Assembly: GCF_900108335.1 (NCBI RefSeq)
Contig: NZ_FNVT01000005.1
Span: forward strand, 310,001-374,000
DNA from: Nonomuraea solani
GTDB taxonomy: Bacteria > Actinomycetota > Actinomycetes > Streptosporangiales > Streptosporangiaceae
Reading direction: 5' to 3'
DNA length: 64,000 bases
Every line of letters starts with the position of its first letter. Positions within the stretch are counted from its first letter, which is position 1. Under the pieces are notes generated by a model, which was given only the letters and a program-made list of their open reading frames with translations, was not told the DNA's origin and did no database searches. The position numbers were made by a program, and so were the translations under genes. Shown piece by piece: positions 1 through 8,264 of the stretch.

Positions 1-463
1 GCTCACCGGCGGAGTAGGTGTTGACCACCTGCTCGGCCGTCAGCTCCTGCGAGGTGTCCATCCGCATGTCGAGGGGCGCGTCGTAGGAATAGGCGAACCC
101 GCGCTCCGCCTCGTCGAGCTGCGGCGAGGAGACGCCCAGGTCGAACAGCGCCCCGTTGATCACGGGACGACCGGCCTCGGCCAGCACCTCGTCCAGCTCC
201 GAGGAGGAGGCGTGGACGAGGGTGGTCCTGTCGGAGTATGGGCTCAGCCTGCGGGTCGAGTGCTCGATCGCGAAAGGGTCGCGGTCGATGCCGATCAGAT
301 GCAGCGCCGGGTAGGTGGCGAGCAGGGCCTCCGAGTGGCCACCGAGGCCGAGGTTGGCGTCGACGACGACGGGTGCGGGCCCCGACAGCGCGGGACCGAG
401 CAGCTCCAGAACGCGCTCGAGCATCACCGGAACGTGACCGCCCGTGCCGACGTTGTCGCCCAT
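1..463 (-). CDS. rsmH: 16S rRNA (cytosine-1402 N4)-methyltransferase RsmH, N-terminal part
   Basis: Methylates N4 of C1402 in 16S rRNA using S-adenosylmethionine; it is the second conserved gene of the dcw cluster after mraZ. The protein begins MGDNVGTGGHVPVMLERVLE and shows the SAM-binding motif DANLGLGGHSE, then IGIDRDPFA and the LFDLGVSSPQLDE signature. Only about 154 residues are present because the gene runs off the left edge; the rest, including the helical insert domain, is outside. The ATG at 463 follows a purine-rich GAGAGGGGGG ribosome site. It lies 58 bases downstream of a small ORF that is coupled to mraZ, so all three are probably co-transcribed from the mraZ promoter. Confidence 0.95.
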   Translation of the reverse strand, partial: MGDNVGTGGHVPVMLERVLELLGPALSGPAPVVVDANLGLGGHSEALLATYPALHLIGIDRDPFAIEHSTRRLSPYSDRTTLVHASSSELDEVLAEAGRPVINGALFDLGVSSPQLDEAERGFAYSYDAPLDMRMDTSQELTAEQVVNTYSAGE

Positions 464-521
464 CTCCAACCCCCCTCTCGCGTCCTGCTCGCGGATGACG
501 CGTTTTCCGATCGATCGCCGG

Positions 522-683
522 TCATTCCTGGGTCCCCACCCGGCGCCGCCCGGCCAGGTCCCCATCCGCACCCTCTTCGTGGACGCCTGCCATCTGACAC
601 CGGGGAAGGTGCATCAGCTGCAGACAGTGGTTGCGGGTGGAGACCTCGCCGAACGACATCACCGACGGATCGACCGTGGTCAC
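522..683 (-). CDS. Small ORF (53 aa) translationally coupled to mraZ
   Basis: This short frame lies between mraZ and rsmH. Its GTG start shares one base with the mraZ TAG stop (TAGTG), the arrangement of a translationally coupled gene. The protein starts MTTVDPSVMSFGEVSTRNH, continues with HCLQLMHLPRC and ends in a basic RRRVGTQE tail. The HC-x4-H-x3-C spacing looks like a possible metal-binding knuckle, but that is inference. There is no membrane segment or signal peptide, and I do not recognise the family. An ATG eight codons in is an alternative start. The frame could be fortuitous; support comes from the exact overlap with mraZ and from it filling most of a gap in an otherwise compact cluster. 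Confidence 0.45.
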   Translation of the reverse strand: MTTVDPSVMSFGEVSTRNHCLQLMHLPRCQMAGVHEEGADGDLAGRRRVGTQE

Positions 684-1114
684 TACAAGATCCCTGGCAG
701 CACCTCCTCCGACAGATCGGCGAACGCCTGCTCCTGCGCGCTGAGATAGGTGTCCCAGGCCTGTGCGTCCCAGATCTCCAGCCGGGTGTTGGCCCCGATG
801 ACGACGCAGTCACGTTCCAGCCCCGCGTATTGGCGAAGGCTCTGCGGGATCGTGATGCGCCCTTGTTTGTCTGGTTTCTCGTCGGACGCGCTGGCGAAGA
901 AGACGCGGCTGTAGTCACGCACCGCCTTGGCGGTGACCGGGGCGGTGCTGAGAGCCTCGGTAATGCGCTGGAACTCCTCCACGGGAAAGACGTAGAGGCA
1001 TCGCTCCTGGCCTTTGGTGATCACAAGACCCTCCGCCAGCTCCTCACGGTACTTAGCCGGCAGGAACAGCCGTCCCTTGTCGTCCAGACGCGGTTGATGG
1101 GTGCCGAGGAACAT
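683..1114 (-). CDS. mraZ: Transcriptional regulator MraZ
   Basis: A DNA-binding repressor of the AbrB-like fold that heads the dcw cluster and controls its own operon. The 143-residue protein has the two tandem swapped-hairpin SpoVT/AbrB-like halves typical of the family: MFLGTHQPRLDDKGRLFLPA near the N terminus and DKQGRITIPQSLR in the second half. The ATG at 1114 is preferred over an in-frame GTG at 1123 because GGGAGG lies 9 bases upstream of the ATG and the family usually begins MFLGT. Upstream are four 10-bp-spaced boxes over the promoter, so autoregulation is very likely. Its stop overlaps a small downstream ORF. Confidence 0.96.
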   Translation of the reverse strand: MFLGTHQPRLDDKGRLFLPAKYREELAEGLVITKGQERCLYVFPVEEFQRITEALSTAPVTAKAVRDYSRVFFASASDEKPDKQGRITIPQSLRQYAGLERDCVVIGANTRLEIWDAQAWDTYLSAQEQAFADLSEEVLPGIL

Positions 1115-1165
1115 CGGCCCCACCTCCCGTGCCTCGTGGAGCGCTCAGCGCTGGTGCACCGGGCC

Positions 1166-1207
1166 CTCCACTGCGCACCACCATACTCCACTTCTCCCCA
1201 CCGTCAA
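1166..1207 (-). promoter_or_regulatory. mraZ promoter overlapped by four MraZ boxes
   Basis: On the minus strand a -35 TTGACG (1207-1202) and a -10 TATGGT (1185-1180) are separated by 16 bases. Overlapping them are four direct repeats of GTGG[A/G/T]G starting exactly every 10 bases (1201, 1191, 1181 and 1171 on the minus strand). MraZ is known to bind short G-rich direct repeats with a 10-bp period, so this is almost certainly its operator, placed to block RNA polymerase. Confidence 0.8.
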
Positions 1208-1584
1208 CTGATTCGAACCGTCTTCATCATCGGTTTCCGTTGCGTTACCGCAGGTCAGAGCGATGGAGCGGAGTGGAGGGCGGTGAGCGCCCGCTCAACC
1301 CTCATGGGCGTGTCGAGGGTTGGAAAGGCCGTGGAAATAAGGGCTGCGGCGGTTCGGGGCGCTCGGCGTGGAGGAAAGTGGAGCGGATCGCGGGCCCCGG
1401 GTGTCACCGGATTCGCACCGCTATGTGACAAGAACAGGAACATGACCAGGGTTCCCTGGAATATCCACAAATGTCGCCCGAGAACCCACAGCGTCGTAGG
1501 GTCGTACAGACAATGGAAAAGGAATGGCATGGCTCCCGCAATGGCACCGTACGGGACGGCCGTCGCACTTCTCATGGAGGCCTG
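1208..1584. other. Intergenic region between mraZ and moxR
   Basis: Divergent intergenic DNA of lower GC than its surroundings from about 1420 to 1530. It should hold the rightward promoter of the moxR operon, but I could not pick a convincing -10/-35 pair. In-frame ATG codons upstream of the chosen moxR start (for example at 1471) give an N-terminal extension with no family similarity. No other gene is seen. Confidence 0.5.
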
Positions 1585-2562
1585 GTGGCAGTAACCCATG
1601 ACGTCCCTCCCCAGCTCGACGAGCTGGTCTCCACCGCACACCGGATTCGGCAGGCCATCGAGTCGGTGATCGAGGGCAAGAGCGACGCCGTCCGGCTGAC
1701 GCTGACCGTCCTGCTCGCCGAGGGCCACCTCCTGATCGAGGACGTGCCCGGGGTCGGCAAGACGATGCTGGCCAAGGCACTCGCCCGCTCGATCGACTGT
1801 CCCGTCCGGCGGGTGCAGTTCACCCCCGACCTGCTGCCCAGCGACATCACCGGGGTGAGCGCGTACAACCAGCAGACCCGGGAGTTCGAGTTCAAGCCCG
1901 GGCCGGTGTTCGCCAACATCGTGGTGGGCGACGAGATCAACCGTGCCTCCCCCAAGACGCAGTCCGCGCTGCTGGAGTGCATGGAGGAGCACCAGGTGAC
2001 GGTGGACGGGAGGACGTACCAGCTCGACGCCCCGTTCATGGTGATCGCGACGCAGAACCCCATCGAGATGGAGGGCACCTATCCCCTTCCCGAGGCGCAG
2101 CGCGACCGTTTCACCGCGCGCGTCGCGATGGGCTATCCGGAGCCGACCGCCGAGCTGGAGATGCTCGACGTGCACGGGGGGACCTCGCCGCTCGACAAGC
2201 TCGAGCCGGTGGCGACGACCGCGGAGGTGCGCGCCCTGATCGAGGCCGTACGCGGCGTGTACGTCTCCCAGCCGGTCAAGAAGTACGCCATCGACCTCGT
2301 CGTGGCCACCCGGCACTCCCCCGACCTGCGGCTGGGCGCCTCTCCGAGGTCCACGCTGCAGCTCGTACGGGCGGCCAGGGCGCACGCGGCGCTGTCGGGG
2401 CGCGACTACGTCATCCCCGACGACCTGCAGGACCTGGCCATCCCCGTGCTGGCGCACCGGCTGCTGCCCAGCGTCGAGGCCCAGGGGCAGCGCCGCCTGC
2501 CCGAGCAGGTGGTGACCGATCTGATCAGGCGCGTGCCGGTGCCGGACACGCGGGGCGGCTGA
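1585..2562 (+). CDS. MoxR-family AAA+ ATPase
   Basis: A 325-residue MoxR-type AAA+ ATPase, a chaperone-like enzyme that usually acts with the products of the next two genes. Visible motifs are Walker A EDVPGVGKTMLAKAL, Walker B VVGDEINRASPKTQSALLE, sensor VIATQNPIEMEGTYPLPEAQ and the conserved ASPRSTLQLVRAA lid region. The GTG at 1585 is chosen because GGAGG sits 4 bases upstream and family similarity starts here. It overlaps the next gene by ATGA. With the DUF58 and transglutaminase genes it forms the widespread moxR-DUF58-TgpA triad, implying assembly or maturation of an envelope component; the real client is unknown. Confidence 0.9.
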   Translation: MAVTHDVPPQLDELVSTAHRIRQAIESVIEGKSDAVRLTLTVLLAEGHLLIEDVPGVGKTMLAKALARSIDCPVRRVQFTPDLLPSDITGVSAYNQQTREFEFKPGPVFANIVVGDEINRASPKTQSALLECMEEHQVTVDGRTYQLDAPFMVIATQNPIEMEGTYPLPEAQRDRFTARVAMGYPEPTAELEMLDVHGGTSPLDKLEPVATTAEVRALIEAVRGVYVSQPVKKYAIDLVVATRHSPDLRLGASPRSTLQLVRAARAHAALSGRDYVIPDDLQDLAIPVLAHRLLPSVEAQGQRRLPEQVVTDLIRRVPVPDTRGG

Positions 2563-3824
2563 TGAGAGCCGGGTTGCAGGCGCTGACCTCCAGAGGCAGG
2601 TCGTTCCTGGCCTCGGGGATCGCCGCGCTGCTGATGGCCGTCATCCTGGGCGAGAACGACCTGTTCAGGATCGGCGTCCTGGTGACGGCGCTGCCGCTGC
2701 TGGCGGCGATGGTGGTGGCGCGGACCCGCTACCGGCTGAGCTGCGCCAGGCGACTGGACCCGCCGCGGGCCGAGGTGGGCGGCGAGGCCACCGTGACCCT
2801 GCGCCTGGAGAACGTCACCCGGCTGCCGACCGGCCTGCTGCTCATCGAGGACACCGTTCCCTACGCGCTGGGCGTACGGCCGAGGTTCGTGCTGGACCGG
2901 GTCGAGTCGCGGGGCGTGCGGGAGATCGACTACCGGGTGCGCTCCGATCTGCGCGGCCGGTACACGATCGGGCCGCTGTCCATCCGCATCGCCGACCCGT
3001 TCGGGCTGGTCGAGCTGACGCGCGCGTTCACGATCAGCGACACGCTGGTGGTGACGCCGCACGTGGCGGCGCTGCCGCACGTACGGCTGTCGGGTGAGTG
3101 GACGGGGGGCGGCGACAGCCGTACGAGGAGTGTGGCGGCGGCCGGCGACGACGACGTGGCGCCGCGCGAATACCGGCAGGGCGACGACCTGCGCCGGGTG
3201 CACTGGCGCTCGACGGCCCGCCACGGCGAGCTGATGGTGCGCCGCGAGGAGCAGCAGTGGCAGAGCCGCGGCGCGCTCCTGCTGGACACCCGCAGGCACG
3301 CCCACCGCGGCGAGGGGCCGCGCTCGTCGTTCGAGGTGGCCGTCTCGGCCGCGGCCTCGATCGGCGTGCACCTCGCCCATGAGGGCCTCGGCCTGCGGCT
3401 GGTGACCGACCAGGGCGCCGAGCACCTGACGGACACCGGCCTGAGCTACTCGCTGCTCGACACCCTCGCCGTGGTACGGCACAGCCCAGCCCGATCCCTG
3501 GAGATGGGCGTCTCAGCCCTGCGCCAGGGCGGTGGCGACGGGCTGATCGTGGCCGTGCTCGGCGCGCTCGACGGAGAGGAGGCGAGGGAACTGGCCCGGC
3601 TGAGGCACAGTGGCATCACCGGCGTGGCGGTCCTGCTCGACGTGAGCACATGGGACGGCGGCGACCGGACCGCGAAGGAGAGCCACGAGGCCGCGCAGAC
3701 CGTCCTGACCGGCTACGGCTGGCGCATCGTCCAACTGCCCGCCGGCACCTCGATCGCCTCCGTCTGGCAGGACGCGGCCAGCCGCGGCCGGTACGCGGTC
3801 AACCCCGCGGGAGGTGCGGCATGA
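2562..3824 (+). CDS. DUF58 domain protein
   Basis: A 420-residue protein with two N-terminal membrane segments (about residues 12-50) followed by a soluble region with the DUF58 signature (REYRQGDDLRRVHWRSTARHGELMVR), a von Willebrand-A-like fold. It is the normal partner of MoxR ATPases. The ATG overlaps the moxR stop and the next gene's ATG overlaps its TGA, so the three are translationally coupled. A role as membrane adaptor between the ATPase and the transglutaminase-like protein is inferred from conserved gene order. Confidence 0.88.
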   Translation: MRAGLQALTSRGRSFLASGIAALLMAVILGENDLFRIGVLVTALPLLAAMVVARTRYRLSCARRLDPPRAEVGGEATVTLRLENVTRLPTGLLLIEDTVPYALGVRPRFVLDRVESRGVREIDYRVRSDLRGRYTIGPLSIRIADPFGLVELTRAFTISDTLVVTPHVAALPHVRLSGEWTGGGDSRTRSVAAAGDDDVAPREYRQGDDLRRVHWRSTARHGELMVRREEQQWQSRGALLLDTRRHAHRGEGPRSSFEVAVSAAASIGVHLAHEGLGLRLVTDQGAEHLTDTGLSYSLLDTLAVVRHSPARSLEMGVSALRQGGGDGLIVAVLGALDGEEARELARLRHSGITGVAVLLDVSTWDGGDRTAKESHEAAQTVLTGYGWRIVQLPAGTSIASVWQDAASRGRYAVNPAGGAA

Positions 3825-6259
3825 GACTGACGATCGCCTCCGGAGTGGCCGCGTTCACCGCGGCCATCCTGCTCTATCCCCTCTTCCAGGGCGGCGGCTG
3901 GCTCTGGACCTCGCTCGGCGCCGTGCTCGCCGTGATGGCCGCGGGCCTGCTGAGCAGCCGCCTGTCGCTGCCCGCGTGGGCGGCGCCGCTGGTGGCGGTG
4001 GCCGCGACGTGGATCTACCTGACCGTGGCCTTCGCCGCCGACAAGGCGTGGGTGCTGCTGGTGCCGACGAAGGCGTCGGTGGTCGAGCTGGCCCGGCTGG
4101 TGGGCGTCGGCTGGGCCGACATCCAGCGCTTCGCCGCCCCCGTGCCGGAGACCGAGGGCATCACGATGCTGACGGCCGGCGGCGTGGCGCTCATCGCGAT
4201 CGCCGTCGACCTGCTGGCCGCGCGCGTACGGCGGGCGGCGCTGGCCGGGCTGCCGCTGCTGGCGCTGGCCACGGTCCCGGCGACGATCCTGAGCGACCCG
4301 ATCAGCTGGCCCGCGTTCATCGTGGCCGCGCTCGGCTTCGTCAGCCTGCTCATCGCCGACGGCCGCGAGCGGGTGGGCCACTGGGGCCGGGCGGTGCTGG
4401 TACGGCGTACCCGCGCCGCCACGTCACCGCCCCCGGACGGCCCGCGCGCCGCGGCGGACACGAGCGGCCTGCGGCTGTCGGGCAAGCGCATCGGGTTCGC
4501 CGCGATCGTGCTGGCCGTGCTGGTGCCGGCGGCGCTGCCGGCGATGGAGCCGGTGTCGTTCTTCACGTTCGGCGTGGGCGGCAGGGGCTCGGGTCCTGGC
4601 AACTCGATCAGCATCCCGAACCCGATCGCCAACCTGAAGGGCCAGCTCGAACTGCCGGAGCGGCGGGTGGTCCTGTCCTACACCAACAACGACGACCAGC
4701 CCCGGTACCTGCGGATCTACGCGCTGGACACGTTCGACGGCCAGCAGTTCGGCATGACGCAGCCGAAGGGGGCGCCGCAGAACAGGACGGAGAACGGCCC
4801 GCTGCCCGCGCCGCCCGGGCTCGGGACCGACGCGAAGACCACCAACGTGGTCACGAAGATCCAGATCAGCGAGGAGATCGCGCAGCTGAAGTTCCTGCCG
4901 CTGCCGTACCCGCCCCGGCAGGTCCGGGTGGACGGCGACTGGCGCGCGGACGTGGACACGCTGATGGTCTTCTCCACCCGCGAGGAGGCCGCCGGCCTCG
5001 AGTACGAGGTCGCCACGAGCGAGCCCGCGGCCACTCCCGACCTGCTCGACTCCCTCAGCGGGGAGCGGCCGGGGACGGACCCGCGTTTCCTGCGGCTGCC
5101 GGACAACCTGCCGCCCGAGATCGCCGAGCTGGCCACCTCGCTGACGGCGAACGCCTCGACGGACTACGAGGCGGCGGTGCGGCTGCAGCAGTTCTTCACC
5201 AAGGACGGCGGCTTCGTCTACAGCCTGCGCACGCAGGGGCACGGCAACTCGGCGCTGCGCGACTTCCTGCTGCGTGACAGGACGGGCTACTGCGAGCAGT
5301 TCGCCGCGTCGATGGCGGTGCTGGCCAGGCTGGTCGGCATCCCGTCGCGGGTGGCGATCGGCTACACCGGCGGTACGAAGATCGGCGAGCAGTGGCAGGT
5401 GGGCACGAACGACTCCCACTCCTGGCCGGAGCTGTACTTCGAGGGCGTGGGCTGGCTGCCGTTCGAGCCGACCCCGGCGGGTGCGGCCGGTCAGGGCAGC
5501 GCGCGTGTGCCCGAGTACACGCAGCCCAGGCCGGAGGCGACGGCGACGTCGTCCACCGCGCCGACGCCGGGGGCGAGCAGCTCCTCCGCCGACGAGGCGC
5601 AGGACCCGTCGGCCCGGCGCAACCCGCGCGAGGTGGACCGGGAGGGCACGGTCGCGACCAGCGGCCTGCCGCCGGACGACTCCACGCCGCTGATCGTCCA
5701 GATCGGCATCGGGGCCGCGGCGCTGCTGCTGCTCCTGCTGGTTCCGGCCGGGATGCGGCTGATCTCCAGGAACCGGCGCGTACGGAGCCTGGGCTGGAAG
5801 GTGTCGGAGCCCGCCGACGAGCTGACCGCCGCGATGGTGTCGGGTCCCTCGGGAGGTCATCCCGCCGTGGCGGCCGTGTGGGCGGAGCTCGACGACGTCC
5901 TGTACGACTACGGCATGGCCCGCCACACCAGCGAGACCCCGCGGGCGCTGGCCCGGCGGCTGATCCAGCAGTACGAGTTCGACGCGGAGTCGGCGGCGGC
6001 CATCACCGCCATCGCCTCGGCGGTGGAGCGGGTGCTGTTCGCCAAGAACGCCGGCCGGATCGAGCCCATGAGAAAGGACCTGCGCACGGTGCGGCAGGCC
6101 CTGGGCGCCACGGTGCCGCGCGGGCGGCGGATACGGGCGGTGCTGCTGCCCCCGTCGACGCTACGGCGACTGCGCGGGTTCGGCGAGCGCCTGCTCGACG
6201 GGTTCGACCTGCTGGAGAACATCCGGTTGCGGCGGACGGCGGCCCAGAAGGGCTCCTGA
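3821..6259 (+). CDS. TgpA-like membrane transglutaminase
   Basis: An 812-residue protein: five to six N-terminal membrane segments (DUF3488/TgpA-N type), an extracytoplasmic transglutaminase-like domain, a Ser/Thr/Pro/Ala-rich linker, another membrane segment (near VQIGIGAAALLLLLLVPAG) and a C-terminal cytoplasmic DUF4129-like tail. The papain-like triad is visible as Cys491 in TGYCEQFAAS and His533 in NDSHSWPEL; the acidic third position reads FEPTP, Glu where many relatives have Asp. It is the last gene of the moxR triad and is followed by a strong terminator. Activity on peptide or cell-wall amides is inferred from the family. Confidence 0.9.
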   Translation: MRLTIASGVAAFTAAILLYPLFQGGGWLWTSLGAVLAVMAAGLLSSRLSLPAWAAPLVAVAATWIYLTVAFAADKAWVLLVPTKASVVELARLVGVGWADIQRFAAPVPETEGITMLTAGGVALIAIAVDLLAARVRRAALAGLPLLALATVPATILSDPISWPAFIVAALGFVSLLIADGRERVGHWGRAVLVRRTRAATSPPPDGPRAAADTSGLRLSGKRIGFAAIVLAVLVPAALPAMEPVSFFTFGVGGRGSGPGNSISIPNPIANLKGQLELPERRVVLSYTNNDDQPRYLRIYALDTFDGQQFGMTQPKGAPQNRTENGPLPAPPGLGTDAKTTNVVTKIQISEEIAQLKFLPLPYPPRQVRVDGDWRADVDTLMVFSTREEAAGLEYEVATSEPAATPDLLDSLSGERPGTDPRFLRLPDNLPPEIAELATSLTANASTDYEAAVRLQQFFTKDGGFVYSLRTQGHGNSALRDFLLRDRTGYCEQFAASMAVLARLVGIPSRVAIGYTGGTKIGEQWQVGTNDSHSWPELYFEGVGWLPFEPTPAGAAGQGSARVPEYTQPRPEATATSSTAPTPGASSSSADEAQDPSARRNPREVDREGTVATSGLPPDDSTPLIVQIGIGAAALLLLLLVPAGMRLISRNRRVRSLGWKVSEPADELTAAMVSGPSGGHPAVAAVWAELDDVLYDYGMARHTSETPRALARRLIQQYEFDAESAAAITAIASAVERVLFAKNAGRIEPMRKDLRTVRQALGATVPRGRRIRAVLLPPSTLRRLRGFGERLLDGFDLLENIRLRRTAAQKGS

Positions 6260-6271
6260 CCGGCCGACCGA

Positions 6272-6311
6272 GCGTGCGGCCGTCCCCTGGCGGGGGCGGC
6301 CGCACGCTTTT
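6272..6311 (+). terminator. Rho-independent terminator of the moxR operon
   Basis: An 11-bp perfect stem (GCGTGCGGCCG at 6272-6282 with its complement at 6297-6307), extended inside the loop by a CCCC/GGGG pair, is followed by TTTT. It begins 12 bases after the stop of the transglutaminase gene and is oriented to stop rightward transcription. Confidence 0.9.
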
Positions 6312-6326
6312 CCGGCTGCTTTCGGG

Positions 6327-6725
6327 TCAGCGCTCGTCGTTACGACGGCGCCAGCGCTCTTCCATGCGCTCCATGAAACTCCCCCGGTCGCCCCGGCGGG
6401 CCTGCTTGCCCGGAGGGGTGGCCGTGCCTGAGGCGGGGGGCGAGTCACCGAACCCGTTCATACGTTTCCAGCTCGACAAGCCCCACAGACACGCGGCGAG
6501 CATGACCACGAAACCGCCGACGCCGAGCGGGATCAGACTCATCACCACGCCGACCATCATGATGACGACGCCGAGAGCAAAGCCGATGGAGGCCTTGATC
6601 AGGCGACGCTTGTAATGGCTGCGCGGGTCACTGATCCTTACGGTGTTGGCCCACTTCGGGTCCTCGGCGTAGAGGGCCTGCTCGATCTGGTCGAGCAAGC
6701 GCTGCTCGTGCTCAGAGAGCGGCAC
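6327..6725 (-). CDS. DUF3040 small membrane protein
   Basis: A 132-residue actinobacterial protein of the DUF3040 family. It begins MPLSEHEQRLLDQIEQALYA, which is the family signature, has two membrane segments (about residues 48-66 and 70-88) and a hydrophilic, arginine-rich tail. The GTG at 6725 is chosen because the family starts with MPLSEHE and GGGAGG precedes it by 4 bases. Function is unknown; in related genomes it lies near dinB and the dcw cluster, as here. Confidence 0.88.
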   Translation of the reverse strand: MPLSEHEQRLLDQIEQALYAEDPKWANTVRISDPRSHYKRRLIKASIGFALGVVIMMVGVVMSLIPLGVGGFVVMLAACLWGLSSWKRMNGFGDSPPASGTATPPGKQARRGDRGSFMERMEERWRRRNDER

Positions 6726-6955
6726 GGCGCCTCCCAAGGACGGCCCCAGGACGGGGAAGACGGCAACGGACGACACGGGGTGTCCGGACCTCGCGGTCGG
6801 TTATCCCCAGAATACGAGGCTGTAGACGTAGGCGAAAGCAAACGTCCAACGCAGACCAAACCGGAGGTGACGTCATGGCTCTATTGTGGCCCATCTCGCC
6901 CCCCTCTCCCCAAAATCCTGACACGGATGCCCCCACCAAATCCGGACATCGAACG

Positions 6956-8197
6956 TCATGTCTCTATTTCATCAAGCTTGCCACGTACCAGCGACGCCGG
7001 GAGCACCGCATCGGGACCGAATCTCCTGATCGCGCGATCCATCGCCTGCTCGGCCTCCCGCCACCCGGTCTCCCGCTCACCGATGCCGAGTTGGTAGGTG
7101 GCCTCACCGGCCGGCCGCAGGTTCTCCATCCGGACGCCCACCAGGCGCAGCCGCACCCGCTCGAGGCCGGCGGCGGCGTACAGCTCGCAAGAAGTGGCGT
7201 AAATCACTTGGGCGACGTCGGTCGGCTCGCGCAGGGTGCGCGAGCGGGTGATCGTGGTGAAATCGGCGCGGCGTAGCTTCACACTTACAGTTCTTCCCAC
7301 GTGACCGGCCTTACGCATCCGGGCGGCCACCCGCTCCGACAACCGCAGAAGTTCCCGCTTGATCACTTCCGGGTCGTCCACGTCGACCGCGAACGTCTCC
7401 TCGTTGCCGATGCTCTTGTCGGGCACGTGGGAGCTGACGGGCCGCTCGTCACGCCCCCAGGCCAGCGCGGCGAGGTGGGTGCCCGCCGCCTGCCCCAGCT
7501 CCCGCTGGAGCGTGCTGGGCGGCACTCTGGCCAGATCTCCGACCGTGCGGATGCCCAGGCGTACGAGGGACTGCTCGGTGCGCTCACCGACGCCCCAGAG
7601 CGCCGACACGGGCAGCGGATGGAGGAAGTCGACGACCTGATCGGCGGGCACCACCAGCAGCCCGTCGGGCTTGCACTGCTTGGAGGCGAGCTTGGCCACG
7701 AATTTACTGCTCGCCACGCCCACGGAGCAGGTGATGCCGTAGCGGTCGAGGACCTGCTCCCTGATCATCGCGGCGACGGCGGCGGGCGGGCCGAGCCGCC
7801 GCCTGGCGCCGCCGACGTCGAGGAACGCCTCGTCGGACGCGATCGGCTCGACCAGCGGGGTGATCGCGTGGAAGATCTCCATGACGCCCTTGGAGACCTC
7901 GGAGTATTTGCCGTGGCTCGGCGGGATGACGGTGGCCTGCGGGCACAGCCTGCGCGCCCGGCTCATCGGCATCGCCGAGTGCACGCCGAAGGCCCTGGCC
8001 TCGTAGGTGGCGCTGAGCACGACGCCGCGCCCGGCGGGCGAGCCCACGATCACCGGGTGACCGCGCAGCTCGGGACGCTCCAGCAGCTCGACGCTGGCGA
8101 AGAAGGCGTCCATGTCGACGTGGAGGATCGGGCAGCCGCTGTCATCGACCCCGGTCCGCGGAGCGGGGCCGATGCCGGTGATCTGCTTGCGAGACAC
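6956..8197 (-). CDS. dinB: DNA polymerase IV (Y family)
   Basis: A 413-residue error-prone translesion polymerase. The catalytic carboxylates lie in HVDMDAFFASVE (Asp28, Asp30) and ASDEAFLDV (near residue 125); the helix-hairpin-helix and little-finger regions follow (for example LGIRTVGDLARVPP). The GTG start lacks a ribosome site but a TAGAAT -10 element ends 7 bases upstream, so the mRNA is probably leaderless. A LexA-type box overlaps that promoter, implying SOS induction. A methyltransferase gene lies just upstream. Confidence 0.95.
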   Translation of the reverse strand: MSRKQITGIGPAPRTGVDDSGCPILHVDMDAFFASVELLERPELRGHPVIVGSPAGRGVVLSATYEARAFGVHSAMPMSRARRLCPQATVIPPSHGKYSEVSKGVMEIFHAITPLVEPIASDEAFLDVGGARRRLGPPAAVAAMIREQVLDRYGITCSVGVASSKFVAKLASKQCKPDGLLVVPADQVVDFLHPLPVSALWGVGERTEQSLVRLGIRTVGDLARVPPSTLQRELGQAAGTHLAALAWGRDERPVSSHVPDKSIGNEETFAVDVDDPEVIKRELLRLSERVAARMRKAGHVGRTVSVKLRRADFTTITRSRTLREPTDVAQVIYATSCELYAAAGLERVRLRLVGVRMENLRPAGEATYQLGIGERETGWREAEQAMDRAIRRFGPDAVLPASLVRGKLDEIET

Positions 8198-8204
8198 GCT
8201 GTCG

Positions 8205-8227
8205 ATTCTATCCGAACAGGCGTTCTA
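8205..8227 (-). promoter_or_regulatory. SOS (LexA) box and leaderless promoter of dinB
   Basis: The sequence GAAC-AGGC-GTTC at 8214-8225 matches the Gram-positive/actinobacterial LexA box core (GAAC-N4-GTTC, here inside CCGAACAGGCGTTCTA). Directly downstream on the minus strand is TAGAAT (8210-8205), 7 bases from the dinB GTG. The box occupies the -35/-10 spacer, as expected for LexA repression. Confidence 0.78.
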
Positions 8228-8264
8228 CACCGAGGGGCATGGTGTCGCTTTCCTTCCCGTCGTC

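Noticed and set aside
6875..7276. Plus-strand open frame with an excellent GGAGGTGA ribosome site before an ATG
   Set aside because: Most of it is antisense to the 3' end of dinB, the protein has no recognisable features, and the ribosome-site match overlaps the palindrome TGACGTCA; coincidence is more likely.
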